From Plantibacter flavus (GTDB taxonomy: Bacteria > Actinomycetota > Actinomycetes > Actinomycetales > Microbacteriaceae): a stretch of 64,000 bases of DNA. The position numbers and the translations under genes were made by a program. Below the pieces are notes generated by a model. That model ran no database searches. It had not been told where the DNA came from and worked only from the letters and a program-made list of their open reading frames with translations. Where the stretch lies: contig NZ_FXAP01000002.1 of assembly GCF_900177615.1 (NCBI RefSeq), forward strand, positions 186,001 to 250,000, read 5' to 3'. Of this stretch, positions 34,566-44,051 are shown piece by piece. Position 1 is the stretch's first letter. Each line of letters begins with the position of its first letter.

Positions 34566-35294
34566 ATGCGACTGCACGTCGAGGAACGCGGGCGCGGACC
34601 GGTCCGGATCGCCCTCATTCACGGGTTCCTGGCCGACGGAGCCGCCTGGACCGACGTCGTCGCAGCGTCCGACCCGGAGCGGTACGCGTTCCTGCTCGTC
34701 GACCTCCGCGGTCACGGCTCCAGCCCGCGAGCCGATCGACCCCGGGGCGAGCGGTATGACATCGCCTCGCTCGCGGCCGACCTCGCCGAGACGTTGCCGA
34801 CCGGCCTCGACGCGATCGTCGGCCACTCCCTCGGCGGGCGGCTCCTCATCGACATCGTGGGGCCGCTCCGCCCGGCGCACGCGATCTACCTCGATCCCGG
34901 GTTCGGGCTGAAACTCCCCGGACGTGGGCTCGGAGCCCGCCTGTTCTGGGCCATCCCAGGGCTGCCACGGCTCCTGGCTTGGCTCTACGACCGCACGGAC
35001 CCTGCGACGGGTCCCGCGAATGTCGCGCTCGCCGAGGCCGCCCATGCCGCGTGGGACCGCTCGATGGTCGCGGAAGTGCTGCACGACGTCGCAGCGAACC
35101 CGGTGACGCCCTCGGCGCCGATCGTGCCCTCGACGCTGGTGCTGTCGGACGACGCGAAGCTCGTCGTTCCGCGAGCGGACATCGAGCAGTACGAACGGCT
35201 CGGCTGGACCGTCACCCGGTTCCCGGGGATCCGCCACGACATGGCGGCGCTCGACGGTGCACGCACCTTCGAGGTGATCCAGCGAGCGCTCTGA
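34566..35294 (+). CDS. Alpha/beta-hydrolase
   Basis: A 242-residue alpha/beta-hydrolase fold protein. Oxyanion strand IALIHGFLADGAAW, nucleophile elbow GHSLGG (Ser ~residue 95), acid in LVLSDDAK and catalytic His in GIRHDM near the end. Compact, without a lid signature, so an esterase or similar. ATG preceded by GGAGGAGG. Repeat block begins 30 bp after its stop. Confidence 0.88.
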   Translation: MRLHVEERGRGPVRIALIHGFLADGAAWTDVVAASDPERYAFLLVDLRGHGSSPRADRPRGERYDIASLAADLAETLPTGLDAIVGHSLGGRLLIDIVGPLRPAHAIYLDPGFGLKLPGRGLGARLFWAIPGLPRLLAWLYDRTDPATGPANVALAEAAHAAWDRSMVAEVLHDVAANPVTPSAPIVPSTLVLSDDAKLVVPRADIEQYERLGWTVTRFPGIRHDMAALDGARTFEVIQRAL

Positions 35295-35323
35295 GCCGGA
35301 AGGCGCACACGGACAACGCCGCC

Positions 35324-35770
35324 CTTCGACAAGCTCAGGGACCGGAACCGATCAAGCCACCTTCCCCGGTCACTGAGGCACCTTCCCCGGTCACTGAGCC
35401 ACCTTCCCGCGGTCACTGAGCCACCTTCCCCGGTCACTGAGCCACCTTCCCGCGGTCACTGAGCCACCTTCCCCGGTCACTGAGCCTGTCGAAGTGCACA
35501 CGGAGGACACCGCCCTTCGACAAGCTCAGGGACCGGAACGCGTGCTGAGGAACCGGAAACCGATCAAGCCACCTTCCCCGGTCACTGAGCCACCTTCCCC
35601 GGCCACTGAGCCTGTCGAAGTGCACACGGAGGACACCGCCCTTCGACAAGCTCAGGGACCGGAACCGATCAAGGCACCTTCCCCGGTCACTGAGCCACCT
35701 TCCCCGGTCACTGAGCCTGTCGAAGTGCACACGGAGGACACCGCCCTTCGACAAGCTCAGGGACGGGGCG
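35324..35770. repeat. Dense array of the CTTCGACA intergenic repeat family
   Basis: The gap of 596 bp between the hydrolase and permease genes is almost filled by one repeat family. Arms GGTCACTGAGCCTGTCGAAG and CTTCGACAAGCTCAGGGACC form inverted pairs with a 20-bp spacer, for example at 35475-35494 and 35515-35534. Between pairs lie tandem short units such as CACCTTCCCCGGTCACTGAG. About four full pairs or half-pairs are seen. The same elements recur at 43.7, 44.7, 48.7, 54.0 and 58.6 kb. No gene seen in this gap. Confidence 0.85.
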
Positions 35771-35890
35771 TCTGTGCAGAGTGCTGATATCGCGCGCACA
35801 TTCCTGCATCATGCACATTCTGCTGCGGGCGAGCCGCCAGTAACGTTGCCGCCACCCGCACCGCTCCCTCCCCCACTTCTGGAGACCAGC

Positions 35891-37243
35891 ATGGCTCGCA
35901 TGGCACACGCAGACGACTTCGCCCTGTCCCGCGTCCGTCCCGACGCACAGAAGCCCTGGTTCGGCATCGCCGTCCAACGCTTCGGACAGGTGTCGGCCCT
36001 GTCCCAGTTCCTCCTCGGCGCCACCCTCGGCTACAGCATGACCTTCGGCGAGGCCTTCCTCGCCCTGCTCCTCGGCTCGATCATCCTCGAGGTGATCATG
36101 TGCATCGTCGGCATCATCGGCCAGAAGGAGGGCCTCAACACCGCCCTCCTCGCCCGCTGGACCGGCTTCGGCGAGATCGGCGCGTCCCTCGTCGGACTCG
36201 CGATCGGCATCAGCCTCATCGGATGGTTCGGCATCCAGAGCGCGATCTCCGCAGAATCGCTCGACGCCCTCCTTCCCGGTTTCATGCCGGTCTGGGCCTG
36301 GAGCCTCATCTTCGGCCTCGCCGTCACCGCCATCGTCGCCTACGGGTTCAAGGGCATGCAGTGGCTCGCGAACATCACCGTCCCGCTGTTCCTCATCCTC
36401 GTCGGCTGGTCGATCATCAGCGAACTCACCCAGCACGACTTCATGGAACTCGTCACGGGCCCGGCACCCGGCCCCACCATGAGCGTCTGGGCCGGCACCG
36501 GCATCGTCGCGGGCGGCCTCATCGTCGGTGCCATCATCACCGCCGACATGACCCGGTTCAACCGGTCCCGCGCCGACGTCATCAAGCAGACCGTCGTCGG
36601 CGTCTCGCTCGGTGAGTTCGTCATCGGCCTCTCCGGGGTCCTGCTCGCCCACGCAGCAGCCTCGGGCAACGTCGTCGCGATCGTCACGTCGTCGGTGGGG
36701 CTCATCGGCCTCATCATCGTCATCACCGGGACGCTCAAGATCAACGACTGGAACCTGTACTCGTCGACGCTCGGGCTGGTCAACTTCATCTCGACCGCGT
36801 TCGGCAAGAACCTCAACCGCGTGACCACCACCATCGTGCTCGGCGTGGTCGGCTCCATCCTCGCGGCGGTCGGCATCCTCGGTCAGTTCTCCGGCTTCCT
36901 CATCATCCTCGGCGTCGCCTTCCCGCCCATCGCCGGCATCATGGTCGCCGAGTACTTCATCGTGAAGCGCTGGCGCGGCGAGCTCGACGAGACCCGCGCC
37001 TCGGGCCGCCTGCCCACGACCGCCCCGCGCATCGTCCCGGCGACCATCATCATCTGGGCCGTGTCCGCGATCACCGGCTACTTCGTCACCTGGGGCATCC
37101 CCGCCGTCCTGTCGCTCATCCTCTCGATGGTGCTGTACATCGCCGCCGGCAAGCTCGGCCTGGTCCGAGGCGTCGGCGTCGCCCACACCTCGCAGATCGA
37201 GGCGGACGTGACGACGGACAGCCCGGCCACCGCCTCGAGCTGA
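35891..37243 (+). CDS. NCS1-type cytosine/purine permease-like transporter
   Basis: A 450-residue membrane protein with about twelve helices, the CodB branch of NCS1: FSLR-type start RVRPDAQKPWFGIAVQRFG, long amphipathic helices, GWFGIQSAI and ITADMTRFNRS. It would import a nucleobase, hydantoin or similar N-heterocycle with a cation. ATG at 35891 follows GGAGACC; the frame stays open upstream into repeat DNA. First gene of an operon with the hydantoinase-type and three DUF917 genes, which supports an N-heterocycle substrate. Confidence 0.9.
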   Translation: MARMAHADDFALSRVRPDAQKPWFGIAVQRFGQVSALSQFLLGATLGYSMTFGEAFLALLLGSIILEVIMCIVGIIGQKEGLNTALLARWTGFGEIGASLVGLAIGISLIGWFGIQSAISAESLDALLPGFMPVWAWSLIFGLAVTAIVAYGFKGMQWLANITVPLFLILVGWSIISELTQHDFMELVTGPAPGPTMSVWAGTGIVAGGLIVGAIITADMTRFNRSRADVIKQTVVGVSLGEFVIGLSGVLLAHAAASGNVVAIVTSSVGLIGLIIVITGTLKINDWNLYSSTLGLVNFISTAFGKNLNRVTTTIVLGVVGSILAAVGILGQFSGFLIILGVAFPPIAGIMVAEYFIVKRWRGELDETRASGRLPTTAPRIVPATIIIWAVSAITGYFVTWGIPAVLSLILSMVLYIAAGKLGLVRGVGVAHTSQIEADVTTDSPATASS

Positions 37244-37324
37244 CCCGCGGGACGCCCGTTCCACCAGCTCAGACCGTTCCATCGCACACCGTTCCACCGC
37301 ACCAACAGAAAGCGAACCCCTCAT

Positions 37325-38878
37325 ATGCACATCGGTATCGATGTCGGCGGCACCAACACCGACGCCGTGCTCATGGACGGCACCACCACCCTGGCGGCCG
37401 TCAAGCACGCGACCACCCCGGACGTGACCGACGGGATCGTCCAGGCGATCGGCGAACTGCGGAGCGGACACCACTTCGACGGCGAGCAGATCACCGCGGT
37501 GATGATCGGCACGACGCACTTCATCAACGCCCTCGTGCAGGCCAAACGGCTCGCACCCACCGCGGCACTGCGGCTCGGGCTCCCGGCGACCCGCGCGTTG
37601 CCGCCGCTCGTCGACTGGCCGGCGGAGCTCGTCGAGGCGATCAGTGCACGCAGCTATCTCGCGCACGGCGGCTACGAGTTCGACGGACGCCCCATCTCAC
37701 CGATCGACCCCGACGAGCTGCGGGCACACGCCGAGGACATGCGCGCGAACGGCATCCGCTCCGTCGCGATCTCCTCCGTCTTCAGCCCCGTCAACCACGA
37801 CCTCGAGGTCGAGGCGGCTCGGATCGTCGGCGAGGTCCTCGGCCCGGACGTCGCCATCTCGCTCTCGCACGAGATCGGGCGCATCGGCCTTCTGGAGCGC
37901 GAGAACGCGACGATCATCAACGCAGCCCTGCGCGAGCTCGCGTCGGAGATCGTCGACGGGCTCACCGCCGCCGTCCGGAAGCAGGGCATCGAGGCGCCCA
38001 TCTTCCTCAGCCAGAACGACGGCACGCTCATGGACGAGGACTACGTGCGCCTCTACCCCGTCGCGACGTTCGCCTCCGGCCCCACCAACTCGATGCGCGG
38101 GGCGGCACTCACGAGCGGACTCGCGACCTGCGCGGTCGTCGACATCGGCGGCACGACGGCGGACATCGGTCTGCTCATCAACGGCTTCCCCCGCGAGACG
38201 GCGAACGAGGTCAAGGTCGCCGGCATCCGCACCAACTTCCGCATGCCCGACGTCCTGTCCATCGGCATCGGCGGCGGCAGCATCGTCGACGAGGAGACCG
38301 CCGAGGTCGGCCCGGCATCCGTCGGGTACAAGCTCATGACCGAGGCCCTCGTCTTCGGCGGCAGCACCCTCACCGCGACGGACATCGCCGTGGCCGCCGG
38401 TCGCGCGTCGATCGGTGACGCGTCGAAGGTCGCCCACCTCGACCCGGCCTTCGTGGCGCGCGTGCTCGAGCGGATCGGCGAACGCATCGCCGAGGCCGTC
38501 GACCGCATGCGCACCTCCCCCGAGCCGATCCCCGTGGTGGCGGTCGGCGGCGGGTCGATCCTGCTCTCCGACGAACTCCCCATCTTCGGCGCCGTCCACC
38601 GGCCCGACAACTACGCCGTGGCCAATGCCATCGGTGCCTCCATCGCGCAGGTCGGGGGCGAGATCGACAAGGTCTACGCCATCGAACCCGGCCGGCGTGA
38701 GGAGGCGATCGCCGAGGTCCGTGCCGAGGCGATCGACAAGGCGATCGCGGCCGGCGCCTCCCCCGCGTCGGTCGCGATCGTCGATTTCGACGAGGTCCCG
38801 ATCCCCTATCTCCCCGGGAACGCCACGCGCATCCGGGTGAAGGCCGTCGGCGACCTCGACATGGGAGGTCTCCGATGA
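37325..38878 (+). CDS. Hydantoinase/oxoprolinase A-type protein (short form)
   Basis: A 517-residue ATPase-fold protein. Nucleotide signature GIDVGGTNTDAVL at residues ~4-16, GTTHFINAL near 62, second phosphate loop VVDIGGTTADIGLL near 270, and IGIGGGSIVD near 315. It matches the hydantoinase A / N-methylhydantoinase family and is shorter than full 5-oxoprolinase A. A HyuB partner is absent. Its stop overlaps the first DUF917 start (ATGA). Together they would process a hydantoin-like ring in an ATP-dependent manner; this is inference from family. Confidence 0.9.
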   Translation: MHIGIDVGGTNTDAVLMDGTTTLAAVKHATTPDVTDGIVQAIGELRSGHHFDGEQITAVMIGTTHFINALVQAKRLAPTAALRLGLPATRALPPLVDWPAELVEAISARSYLAHGGYEFDGRPISPIDPDELRAHAEDMRANGIRSVAISSVFSPVNHDLEVEAARIVGEVLGPDVAISLSHEIGRIGLLERENATIINAALRELASEIVDGLTAAVRKQGIEAPIFLSQNDGTLMDEDYVRLYPVATFASGPTNSMRGAALTSGLATCAVVDIGGTTADIGLLINGFPRETANEVKVAGIRTNFRMPDVLSIGIGGGSIVDEETAEVGPASVGYKLMTEALVFGGSTLTATDIAVAAGRASIGDASKVAHLDPAFVARVLERIGERIAEAVDRMRTSPEPIPVVAVGGGSILLSDELPIFGAVHRPDNYAVANAIGASIAQVGGEIDKVYAIEPGRREEAIAEVRAEAIDKAIAAGASPASVAIVDFDEVPIPYLPGNATRIRVKAVGDLDMGGLR

Positions 38879-39978
38879 GCTGGACCATCTCGGCCGAGCT
38901 CATCCCCGGCCTCGCCCGCGGAGCCGCCGTCCTCGGGACCGGCGGTGGCGGCGACCCGTACATCGGCGCGCTCCTCGCCGCGCAGGCGCTCCGCGAGCAC
39001 GGCGACGTCACCGTCGTCACGCTCGACGAGGTCCCCGACGACGCGCTCGTCCTGACCGTCGCGATGATGGGAGCCCCGACCGTCATGGTCGAGAAGCTGC
39101 CGAGCCTCACCGAGGTCGTCGCACCGGTCCACGCCCTCAGCGCGTCCCTCGGTCGTCCGGTCACGCACATCGCGTGCGCCGAGGTCGGCGGCGTGAACTC
39201 GACCATCCCGATCGCCGCGGCCGCAGCGCTCGGACTCCCCCTCATCGACGCCGACGGGATGGGGCGGGCCTTCCCCGAGCTGCAGATGGTGCTCCCGACC
39301 CTGTACGGGATCGACGCCTCCCCGCTCGCGTTCAGCGACGAGAAGGGGAACACGGGCGTCCTCACGACCGTCGACAACAGCTGGACGGAACGCATCGCGC
39401 GCGTCGCCTGTGTCGAGATGGGCTGCTCGGTCATGATCTCCGGCTTCCCGATGTCCGGCGCGCAGGCACGCGAGGCGCTCGTCGCGGACTCGCTGTCGCT
39501 GTGCCGCGAGATCGGCGACGGCATCGAGGCGGCCCGAGCCGAGAAGGCCGACCCCGTGGAGCGGACCGTGCAGCTGCTCGGCGGCCGCGAGCTGTTCTCC
39601 GGCAAGGTCGTCGACGTCGAGCGCGCGACCACCACCGGGTTCGCCCGCGGTCGCGTCCGGATCGACGGCGTCGACGCGAGCCTCGAGCTGTCGTTCCAGA
39701 ACGAGCACCTCATGGCGGCGCTCGACGGCGTCACCCTCGTGACGACGCCCGACCTCATCATGGTGCTCGAGCACGATTCCGGCGAACCCATCACCACCGA
39801 AGGGCTCCGCTACGGACAGCGCGTCCGGGTGATCTCGGCACCGAGCGACGACCGCTGGCACAGCCCGGCGGCGCTCGCGATGGTCGGGCCGGGGTACTTC
39901 GGGTACGAGGTGCCGTCGCACCGCTTCGACGGCACAGCCGAGACGCCTGCGCCTGACGCGCCGGAGGTCGCCGCATGA
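38875..39978 (+). CDS. DUF917-family protein, copy 1
   Basis: A 367-residue DUF917 protein (the family has been linked to S-methyl-thiohydantoin desulfurase-type chemistry in Pfam naming; function here not proven). Motifs: GTGGGGDPYIG near residue 22, MGAPTVMVEKLPS near 65, EVGGVNSTIPIAAAAALGLP near 105, DADGMGRAFPELQM near 125. The pattern recalls the hydantoinase-associated clan. ATGA overlap with the hydantoinase gene and with the second DUF917 gene. Confidence 0.9.
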   Translation: MSWTISAELIPGLARGAAVLGTGGGGDPYIGALLAAQALREHGDVTVVTLDEVPDDALVLTVAMMGAPTVMVEKLPSLTEVVAPVHALSASLGRPVTHIACAEVGGVNSTIPIAAAAALGLPLIDADGMGRAFPELQMVLPTLYGIDASPLAFSDEKGNTGVLTTVDNSWTERIARVACVEMGCSVMISGFPMSGAQAREALVADSLSLCREIGDGIEAARAEKADPVERTVQLLGGRELFSGKVVDVERATTTGFARGRVRIDGVDASLELSFQNEHLMAALDGVTLVTTPDLIMVLEHDSGEPITTEGLRYGQRVRVISAPSDDRWHSPAALAMVGPGYFGYEVPSHRFDGTAETPAPDAPEVAA

Positions 39979-41123
39979 GCTGGACGCTGACCGCGGACGA
40001 CCTGCCCGACCTCGCCCGAGGCGCCACCCTCCTCGGGACCGGCGGCGGTGGCGACCCGTACATCGGCATGATGCTCGTGAAGCAGGTGCTCGGCGACCGC
40101 TCCATCACGATCCTCGACCCCGACGACCTCGCCGACGACCTCTTCGTCATCCCCACCGCGCAGATGGGCGCTCCGACGGTCATGGTCGAGAAGATCCCGG
40201 CCGGGTTCGAACCGACACTCGCCCTGCGGACGCTCGAGGAGCACCTCGGGCGCACGGCCGACGCGACCATGCCGATCGAGTGCGGTGGCATCAACTCGAT
40301 GATCCCGCTCATCGTGGCCGCCGAGACCGGGCTGCCGGTCGTCGACGCCGACGGCATGGGCCGGGCCTTCCCGGAGCTCTCCATGGAGACCTTCGCGGTC
40401 TACGGCGTGCACGGTTCGCCGCTCGCCATCGCCGGTGAACGCGGCGAGCGCGTGATCATCGACACCGGCGACGACGACCGACAGATGGAGTGGTTGGCGC
40501 GCGGCATCGCGATCCGCCTCGGCGGCGTCGCGCACATCGCCGAGTATGCGATGAGCGGGGCCGACGTGCGTCGCACCGCGGTGCCGCGGACGATCTCGAT
40601 GGCGCTGGCTCTCGGTCGGGCGATCCGGGTCGCGCGCGAGGAGCACCGTTCGCCGTTCGCCGCCATCGCCGACACGCTGTCCACGACGCTCTACTCGCAC
40701 GTCCGGGAGCTGTTCGTCGGGAAGGTGGCCGACGTGGAGCGTCGCACCACCGAGGGCTTCGCGAAGGGCACGGCCGTGATCTGGTCGGCTGACCCGTCGA
40801 GCTCCGAACGCCTCGAGATCTCGTTCCAGAACGAGAACCTCATCGCACGATGGAACGGCGAGGTCGTCGCGATCGTGCCGGACCTCATCTGCATCGTCGA
40901 CCATGAGACCGCCGAACCGATCACCACGGAGGGCCTCCGCTACGGCCAACGCGTCCGGGTCCTCGGGATCTCGACGCCGGCCCTCATGCGCACGCCGGAC
41001 GCACTGCGCGCCTTCGGGCCGACCGCGTTCGGGCTGACGGAGCCGTTCGTCCCAGTGGAGGGCGAGACAGCGGCTGCGGAAGCCGCGGATACGTTCGCCG
41101 CCGGTCAGGCGGTCCGAGCCTAG
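39975..41123 (+). CDS. DUF917-family protein, copy 2
   Basis: A 382-residue paralogue of the preceding gene, with the same motif order (GTGGGGDPYIGMML, QMGAPTVMVEKIP, ECGGINSMIPLIVAAE, DADGMGRAFPELSM). It has a longer C-terminal Ala/Glu-rich tail. The start overlaps the first paralogue by four bases. The two proteins likely form a heteromeric pair, since they are similar throughout but not redundant in the glycine-rich loop. Confidence 0.9.
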   Translation: MSWTLTADDLPDLARGATLLGTGGGGDPYIGMMLVKQVLGDRSITILDPDDLADDLFVIPTAQMGAPTVMVEKIPAGFEPTLALRTLEEHLGRTADATMPIECGGINSMIPLIVAAETGLPVVDADGMGRAFPELSMETFAVYGVHGSPLAIAGERGERVIIDTGDDDRQMEWLARGIAIRLGGVAHIAEYAMSGADVRRTAVPRTISMALALGRAIRVAREEHRSPFAAIADTLSTTLYSHVRELFVGKVADVERRTTEGFAKGTAVIWSADPSSSERLEISFQNENLIARWNGEVVAIVPDLICIVDHETAEPITTEGLRYGQRVRVLGISTPALMRTPDALRAFGPTAFGLTEPFVPVEGETAAAEAADTFAAGQAVRA

Positions 41124-41132
41124 GCTGAGGGC

Positions 41133-42191
41133 ATGCCGACCCTCCTCGAGCGCGATCGCCTCCCCGCCCTGGCGACGGGGTTCGCGATCCTGGGCTCGGG
41201 AGGTGGCGGCGCGACGACGATGCTCGAGCTGGCGCTCCGCGACGAGCGCGCCTGGCCGTTCGAACTCCACGGCGTCGACGACCTCGACCCGGAGACCCCG
41301 TGTCTCGCCGTCGGCTTCGTCGGCTCGACGATGCTGCTCAGCGAGCGCCTCCCCGGCACGGATCCGTTCGGGCGACTGATCGGGGCTGCGGAACGCTGGC
41401 TCGGACACCGCATTCCGGCCATCTGCTCGTTGGAGGGTGGCGGCGTCAACGGGCTCACCCCGTTCGCGTTCGCCGCAGGGCGGACCATCGTCGACGCTGA
41501 TCTGACCGGACGCGCCGTCCCCGCGCTCGACCAGATGTCGATCCTCGTGGACGAGGTTCCAGGCATCGTCGTCACCTGCGACACCGGTGCCGGCGGGGTC
41601 GCCCTCGTCGAGACCGAGCGGGCCCTCGACATCGAACGCGTCGTCCGCGCGGCGATCGTGCAGGCAGGCGGCAGCGGCGGCATGGTGTTCGCGGGCTTTA
41701 CCGTCGGCGACCTCCGAGCACACGCCATCGTCGGGAACGCCACCCGGGCGCTCGAGCTTGGCGGAGCGTTCCTCGCGCGGATCGACGGTCCGCTGACCGC
41801 CCTGGCCGAGTCGCTGGGTGGACGGCTCCTCGCGGAGGGACGGGTCAGCAGCATCGAGCCGGACCAGCGGGACCCGCACGTGCTCACCGTCGGGATCGAT
41901 GGGAGCAGTGGCGCGCTGCATCGTCTCGTCGCCCGCTCCGAGACGCTCGCGTTCATGACCGACGGACGACTGGAAGCCGCCGCGCCGGACCTCATCGTCG
42001 TGGTCGACGCCGTCTCGCGGGACATCCTCGAGGTCACGGCGATCTCGATGGCGAGGCACGTCGCCGTCATCCGGGTCGACGGTCCGGACTGGTGGACCGG
42101 CTCCCCGGAGCGACTCCGCCATGTGCTCCCCTCCGCCTACGGCCTGGAGGAGCTCGACGAGGTCGGCGACTGCATCGAGGTCGGCGTATGA
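41133..42191 (+). CDS. DUF917-family protein, copy 3 (divergent)
   Basis: A 352-residue third paralogue, more divergent: GSGGGGATTMLELAL instead of GTGGGGDPYIG, SLEGGGVNGLTPFAF and VDADLTGRAVPALDQM in place of the DADGMGRAFPEL block. The substitution of the Asp-Pro-Tyr and Asp-Gly-Met-Gly motifs suggests an altered or regulatory role. A -10 TAGGCT (41121-41126), whose first three bases are the stop of copy 2, lies 6 nt before the ATG. This copy can therefore be transcribed alone. Overlaps the PucR gene by ATGA. Confidence 0.85.
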   Translation: MPTLLERDRLPALATGFAILGSGGGGATTMLELALRDERAWPFELHGVDDLDPETPCLAVGFVGSTMLLSERLPGTDPFGRLIGAAERWLGHRIPAICSLEGGGVNGLTPFAFAAGRTIVDADLTGRAVPALDQMSILVDEVPGIVVTCDTGAGGVALVETERALDIERVVRAAIVQAGGSGGMVFAGFTVGDLRAHAIVGNATRALELGGAFLARIDGPLTALAESLGGRLLAEGRVSSIEPDQRDPHVLTVGIDGSSGALHRLVARSETLAFMTDGRLEAAAPDLIVVVDAVSRDILEVTAISMARHVAVIRVDGPDWWTGSPERLRHVLPSAYGLEELDEVGDCIEVGV

Positions 42192-43702
42192 GCGATCGCC
42201 TGCAGTTGGGCGCGCTCCTCGCGCACCCCGACAACGGCGGCGTGCGGCTCGTCGCCGGCCCGGCCGACGCGAACTGGGCCGGCGTGGTCGTCGAGACGAA
42301 CGAGGCGACCCTCCCCGAGGACGGCGCCGGCCGACTCGCCGTGGTGACCGGAGTCCCACCCACGAGGCCGTGGCAGCAGGACGCGCTCGTCCGTCGCACC
42401 AGGGATCGCGGCTTCCTCGCCCTGGCGATCCCGGAGGCCGACAGCTTCGGCGCGGGGACGCGCGCGCTCGCCGACCGACTCGGCTTCTCGCTCCTGCACG
42501 TCGACCGACCCATGCTGCTCGCGAAGGCGTGCTGGCAGCTCGTCGAGGCCCGCGACTCCCTGACCCTCGGGTACGTCCGCAAGGTCGCGCAGTCCATCGA
42601 GTACCACGCCGAGGGCCTGGCCGACCTGCTCCGCCACCTCTCGACGAGCATCGGCCACGGGATCGCCCTCATCGACAGCGAGGGGGTCCTGCTCGAGGCC
42701 GGCGGGCGGTTACCGGCCGAGGTGCACGCGGCGATCGACTTCGGCCCCTGGGTCGACCTGACGAAGGCCGGGCGCGGCGCTGCGGCATCGGTCCGGGTGG
42801 ACAGCCCGAGTCGGGAGGGCCTCCGGGTCGCGTTCTTCGGGGACGGCCTCGACGACCGACAACTGAGCGCGCTCGCGGTCGCCGCCGAGGTCGCCATGCC
42901 CGCCGTCGCGGCGCGAATCCTCATCGACGAGGTCGCCGAGGTCAGTGACGCGTCCGTGTCGTCCGGCGTCCTGCGGGACTTCGTCGACCTCCGGGGCCGC
43001 CCCGATCCCGACATCGAGCGCCGCATGCTCGAGCGGGGCTGGCGGACGACCGGCTACCACCTCGCGTTCCGCATCGTCGGCCGGAGCCGGGTGGACGCCC
43101 TGCAACTCCTCCGCTTCGTGACCGGCGCGCTCGGTCGGATCGCCGTGGACTCCCACGCGACGACGAGCGGCCGCGGGGTGAGTGGCTGGCTGACCTTCGC
43201 CGAACCGCCGGAGCCACCGCAGGTCGAGCGCTACATCGCCGCCCTCCGCGACCTGCACGTGGAGGCGCGGCGCTCGTTCAACGTCGCGACGGCAGTCGGG
43301 TCCCTGGCGAGCGGATCGGCGGGACTCACCTCATCACTCGGCGAGGCGTCCGACGCGGTGCGCATCGCCGCGAACCGGTCCACGACGGGCTGGTTCGTGC
43401 GGGTCGACGGCCTCGGCCTCGAACAGCTGCTGCTCGCCTGGACCGGCAACGACACCTTCGTCCCGGCGGCGCGGTCGCTCCTCGCACCGTTGCAGACCGG
43501 CAACGGCGAGCTGCTCACGACGCTGTCCGCCTACCTCGACCTCGAGTCCGCGGTCGCGCCGACGGCCGCCGCGCTCGGGCTGCACCGCAACACCGTCGCG
43601 ACGCGGATCACCCGCGCGCAGGAGCTCCTCGGCGTCGACATGGCCGACCCGGAGGTTCGCCTCGCGCTCCACCTCGCCTGCCGCGCCGTGCGGGGGCAGT
43701 GA
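42188..43702 (+). CDS. PucR-family transcriptional regulator
   Basis: A 504-residue regulator. N-terminal PucR sensing domain (LLAHPDNGGVRLVAG), a central region, and a C-terminal helix-turn-helix of the PucR/CdaR type (AAALGLHRNTVATRITRAQ, then LHLACRA at the end). Relatives control purine or related nitrogen-heterocycle catabolism. Last gene of the operon, coupled to the third DUF917 gene. It probably regulates this same operon; no obvious dyad was seen upstream of the NCS1 gene because repeat DNA adjoins it. Confidence 0.9.
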   Translation: MSDRLQLGALLAHPDNGGVRLVAGPADANWAGVVVETNEATLPEDGAGRLAVVTGVPPTRPWQQDALVRRTRDRGFLALAIPEADSFGAGTRALADRLGFSLLHVDRPMLLAKACWQLVEARDSLTLGYVRKVAQSIEYHAEGLADLLRHLSTSIGHGIALIDSEGVLLEAGGRLPAEVHAAIDFGPWVDLTKAGRGAAASVRVDSPSREGLRVAFFGDGLDDRQLSALAVAAEVAMPAVAARILIDEVAEVSDASVSSGVLRDFVDLRGRPDPDIERRMLERGWRTTGYHLAFRIVGRSRVDALQLLRFVTGALGRIAVDSHATTSGRGVSGWLTFAEPPEPPQVERYIAALRDLHVEARRSFNVATAVGSLASGSAGLTSSLGEASDAVRIAANRSTTGWFVRVDGLGLEQLLLAWTGNDTFVPAARSLLAPLQTGNGELLTTLSAYLDLESAVAPTAAALGLHRNTVATRITRAQELLGVDMADPEVRLALHLACRAVRGQ

Positions 43703-43724
43703 GCCCTCCCGGTCGCCGACTCCT

Positions 43725-43911
43725 CCCCGGTCACTGAGCCCTCCCCGGTCACTGAGCCCTCCCCGGTCACTGAGCCCTCCCCGGTCACTGAGCCTGTCGA
43801 AGTGCACACGGACAACCCCGCCCTTCGACAAGCTCAGGGACCGGAACGGGCGCTCAGGGACCGGAACGGGCGCTCAGGGACCGGAACGGGCGCTCAGGGA
43901 TCGGAGGGGGC
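43725..43911. repeat. CTTCGACA-family repeat block downstream of the PucR gene
   Basis: Five units of about 18 bp (CCCCGGTCACTGAGCCCT) lead into an inverted pair (CTGAGCCTGTCGAAG and CTTCGACAAGCTCAG), followed by three tandem 20-bp units (GCTCAGGGACCGGAACGGGC). The remaining part of this 349-bp gap holds a promoter. Confidence 0.85.
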
Positions 43912-43943
43912 GACTCGACGTCTGCTCTGACGCGTAGACTGTC

Positions 43944-43973
43944 TTGACCACTGACATTCCACATGGATATACT
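43944..43973 (+). promoter_or_regulatory. Strong promoter upstream of the CDP-alcohol phosphatidyltransferase
   Basis: TTGACC (43944-43949) and TATACT (43968-43973) with an 18-bp spacer. It is the closest match to the sigma-70 consensus in this window. Six bases after the -10 is a GTG (43980) that is in frame with the downstream gene. Confidence 0.75.
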
Positions 43974-44051
43974 ACATTTGTGGTTCACGCGGATGAGCGC
44001 AACACTCCCCGGCAGGCCACCCCCACGACCACCTGCGGAAGGAACACCGCC

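Noticed and set aside
35324-35770. CRISPR-like array
   Set aside because: Units are short, variable in length, form inverted pairs, and the spacers are themselves repeats. No Cas gene is near. Matches a REP/MITE-type family instead.
35434-35799. A 121-codon open frame with repeated LSDRGRWL units across the repeat block
   Set aside because: It is simply translation of the intergenic repeat; no ribosome site or codon bias supports it.
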